A stretch of DNA of 6,337 nucleotides from Enterovibrio sp042096095 (GTDB taxonomy: Bacteria > Pseudomonadota > Gammaproteobacteria > Enterobacterales > Vibrionaceae): the NCBI GenBank assembly GCA_042096095.1, contig JBELME010000250.1, positions 1 through 6,337 on the forward strand, given 5' to 3'. The translations under genes were made by a program, and so were the position numbers. This document shows positions 6,116 to 6,337 of this stretch, in pieces (the first letter of the stretch is position 1; each line of letters opens with the position of its first letter). The notes beneath the pieces were generated by a model. The model was not told where the DNA came from and did not search any database. It was given only the letters and a program-made list of their open reading frames with translations.

Positions 6116-6211
6116 CGTCATACCTATCACGCCATTGAAACTGGCATAAGCATAGTCGCCTGTAAGCCTTAAAATTCGAGGGTTGGCGCCAAGTTGCAAA
6201 TGTTGTCAGAA

Positions 6212-6242
6212 ATGAGAGAAAAGCCCGACAGGTACGGGCTTT
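6212..6242 (-). terminator. Leftward Rho-independent terminator upstream of the permease
   Basis: On the minus strand AAAGCCCG (6242-6235) pairs with CGGGCTTT (6227-6220) around a 7-base loop, followed by the T-rich tail TTTTCTCTCATTT. It would stop transcription coming from the right edge about 100 bases before the permease start. On the plus strand only TTTGGTC follows, so the leftward reading is preferred. Confidence 0.7.
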
Positions 6243-6337
6243 GGTCAACAGTTATCTGGATAACGACGATATTGCGATAATAAAGCCCGAATTCAACTGC
6301 GAAGTGCGACACTCTCCAATATCAAGCAGCCAATACC
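6243..6337. other. Right-edge sequence with no assignable gene
   Basis: The terminator just to its left suggests that a leftward gene ends here. One minus-strand frame is open from the edge for 27 codons to a TAA at 6254-6252, ten bases before the terminator stem. The other two leftward frames stop at 6293 and 6322. The short tail (for example SGFIIAISSLSR) is not recognisable, so no gene is claimed. The stretch also holds an imperfect palindrome, GTTATC-TG-GATAAC (6251-6264), and a second copy of AAAGCCCGA (6282-6290) that repeats 6220-6228. Confidence 0.3.

Noticed and set aside
6183..6192. TTGGCGCCAA palindrome upstream of the permease as a metal-regulator operator
   Set aside because: Only 10 bp long, with no clear promoter around it and no match to a known metalloregulator box that I can recall.
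6116..6199. Extended permease N-terminus from the TTG at 6199
   Set aside because: The extra residues have no family match. The AGG at 6123-6125 is well spaced for the ATG at 6115, where the normal first membrane segment soon follows.

Overview
The window looks like chromosomal DNA of a marine gammaproteobacterium, most likely Vibrionaceae. The evidence is an RhlE helicase of Vibrio type, a tRNA-Ser very close to the E. coli UGA isoacceptor in its visible part, moderate GC content, and strong GC-rich hairpin-plus-T terminators. The genus cannot be fixed from sequence reading alone. Nothing resembles a transposon, phage, CRISPR array or integron.

Layout from left to right: (1) the 3' part of a tRNA-Ser gene with its terminator (1-105). 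(2) rhlE, a DEAD-box RNA helicase with a long disordered basic tail (280-1800), ending in a terminator shared with the convergent next gene. (3) A divergent redox/carbonyl-stress locus: a LysR-type regulator reading left (1892-2806), a control region with a 7-bp-arm inverted repeat lying on the regulator's own predicted -10 box, then a zinc-free medium-chain NADP-dependent (quinone-type) oxidoreductase (2957-3898) and an HchA/Hsp31-family DJ-1 protein (3957-4811) reading right. A strong terminator follows. (4) Reading left from 6115 to 4909, a DUF318/ArsP_1-type (YraQ-like) membrane permease split into two overlapping reading frames. (5) At the right edge, a leftward terminator and about 95 bases without an assignable gene.

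How the parts may work together: the LysR regulator probably controls itself and the oxidoreductase-hchA pair. That pair would suit detoxification of reactive carbonyls or quinones and repair of the damage they cause. This is inferred from gene families and layout. The split permease is the most unusual item. The break lies in one copy of a 42-bp tandem repeat that encodes a Met/Asp/Cys/His-rich linker, and that copy is exactly 2 bases short. Restoring 2 bases would rejoin both halves into one protein of about 402 residues, so this looks like a recent frameshift (or a sequencing error) in a once intact transporter gene.

Two substitutions at key positions also stand out. The HchA homologue has Lys, Asp and Tyr where E. 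coli Hsp31 has its metal ligands, while its catalytic residues are kept. The permease has Ser where relatives, as I recall them, carry the Cys of an SSSCSYAA motif.
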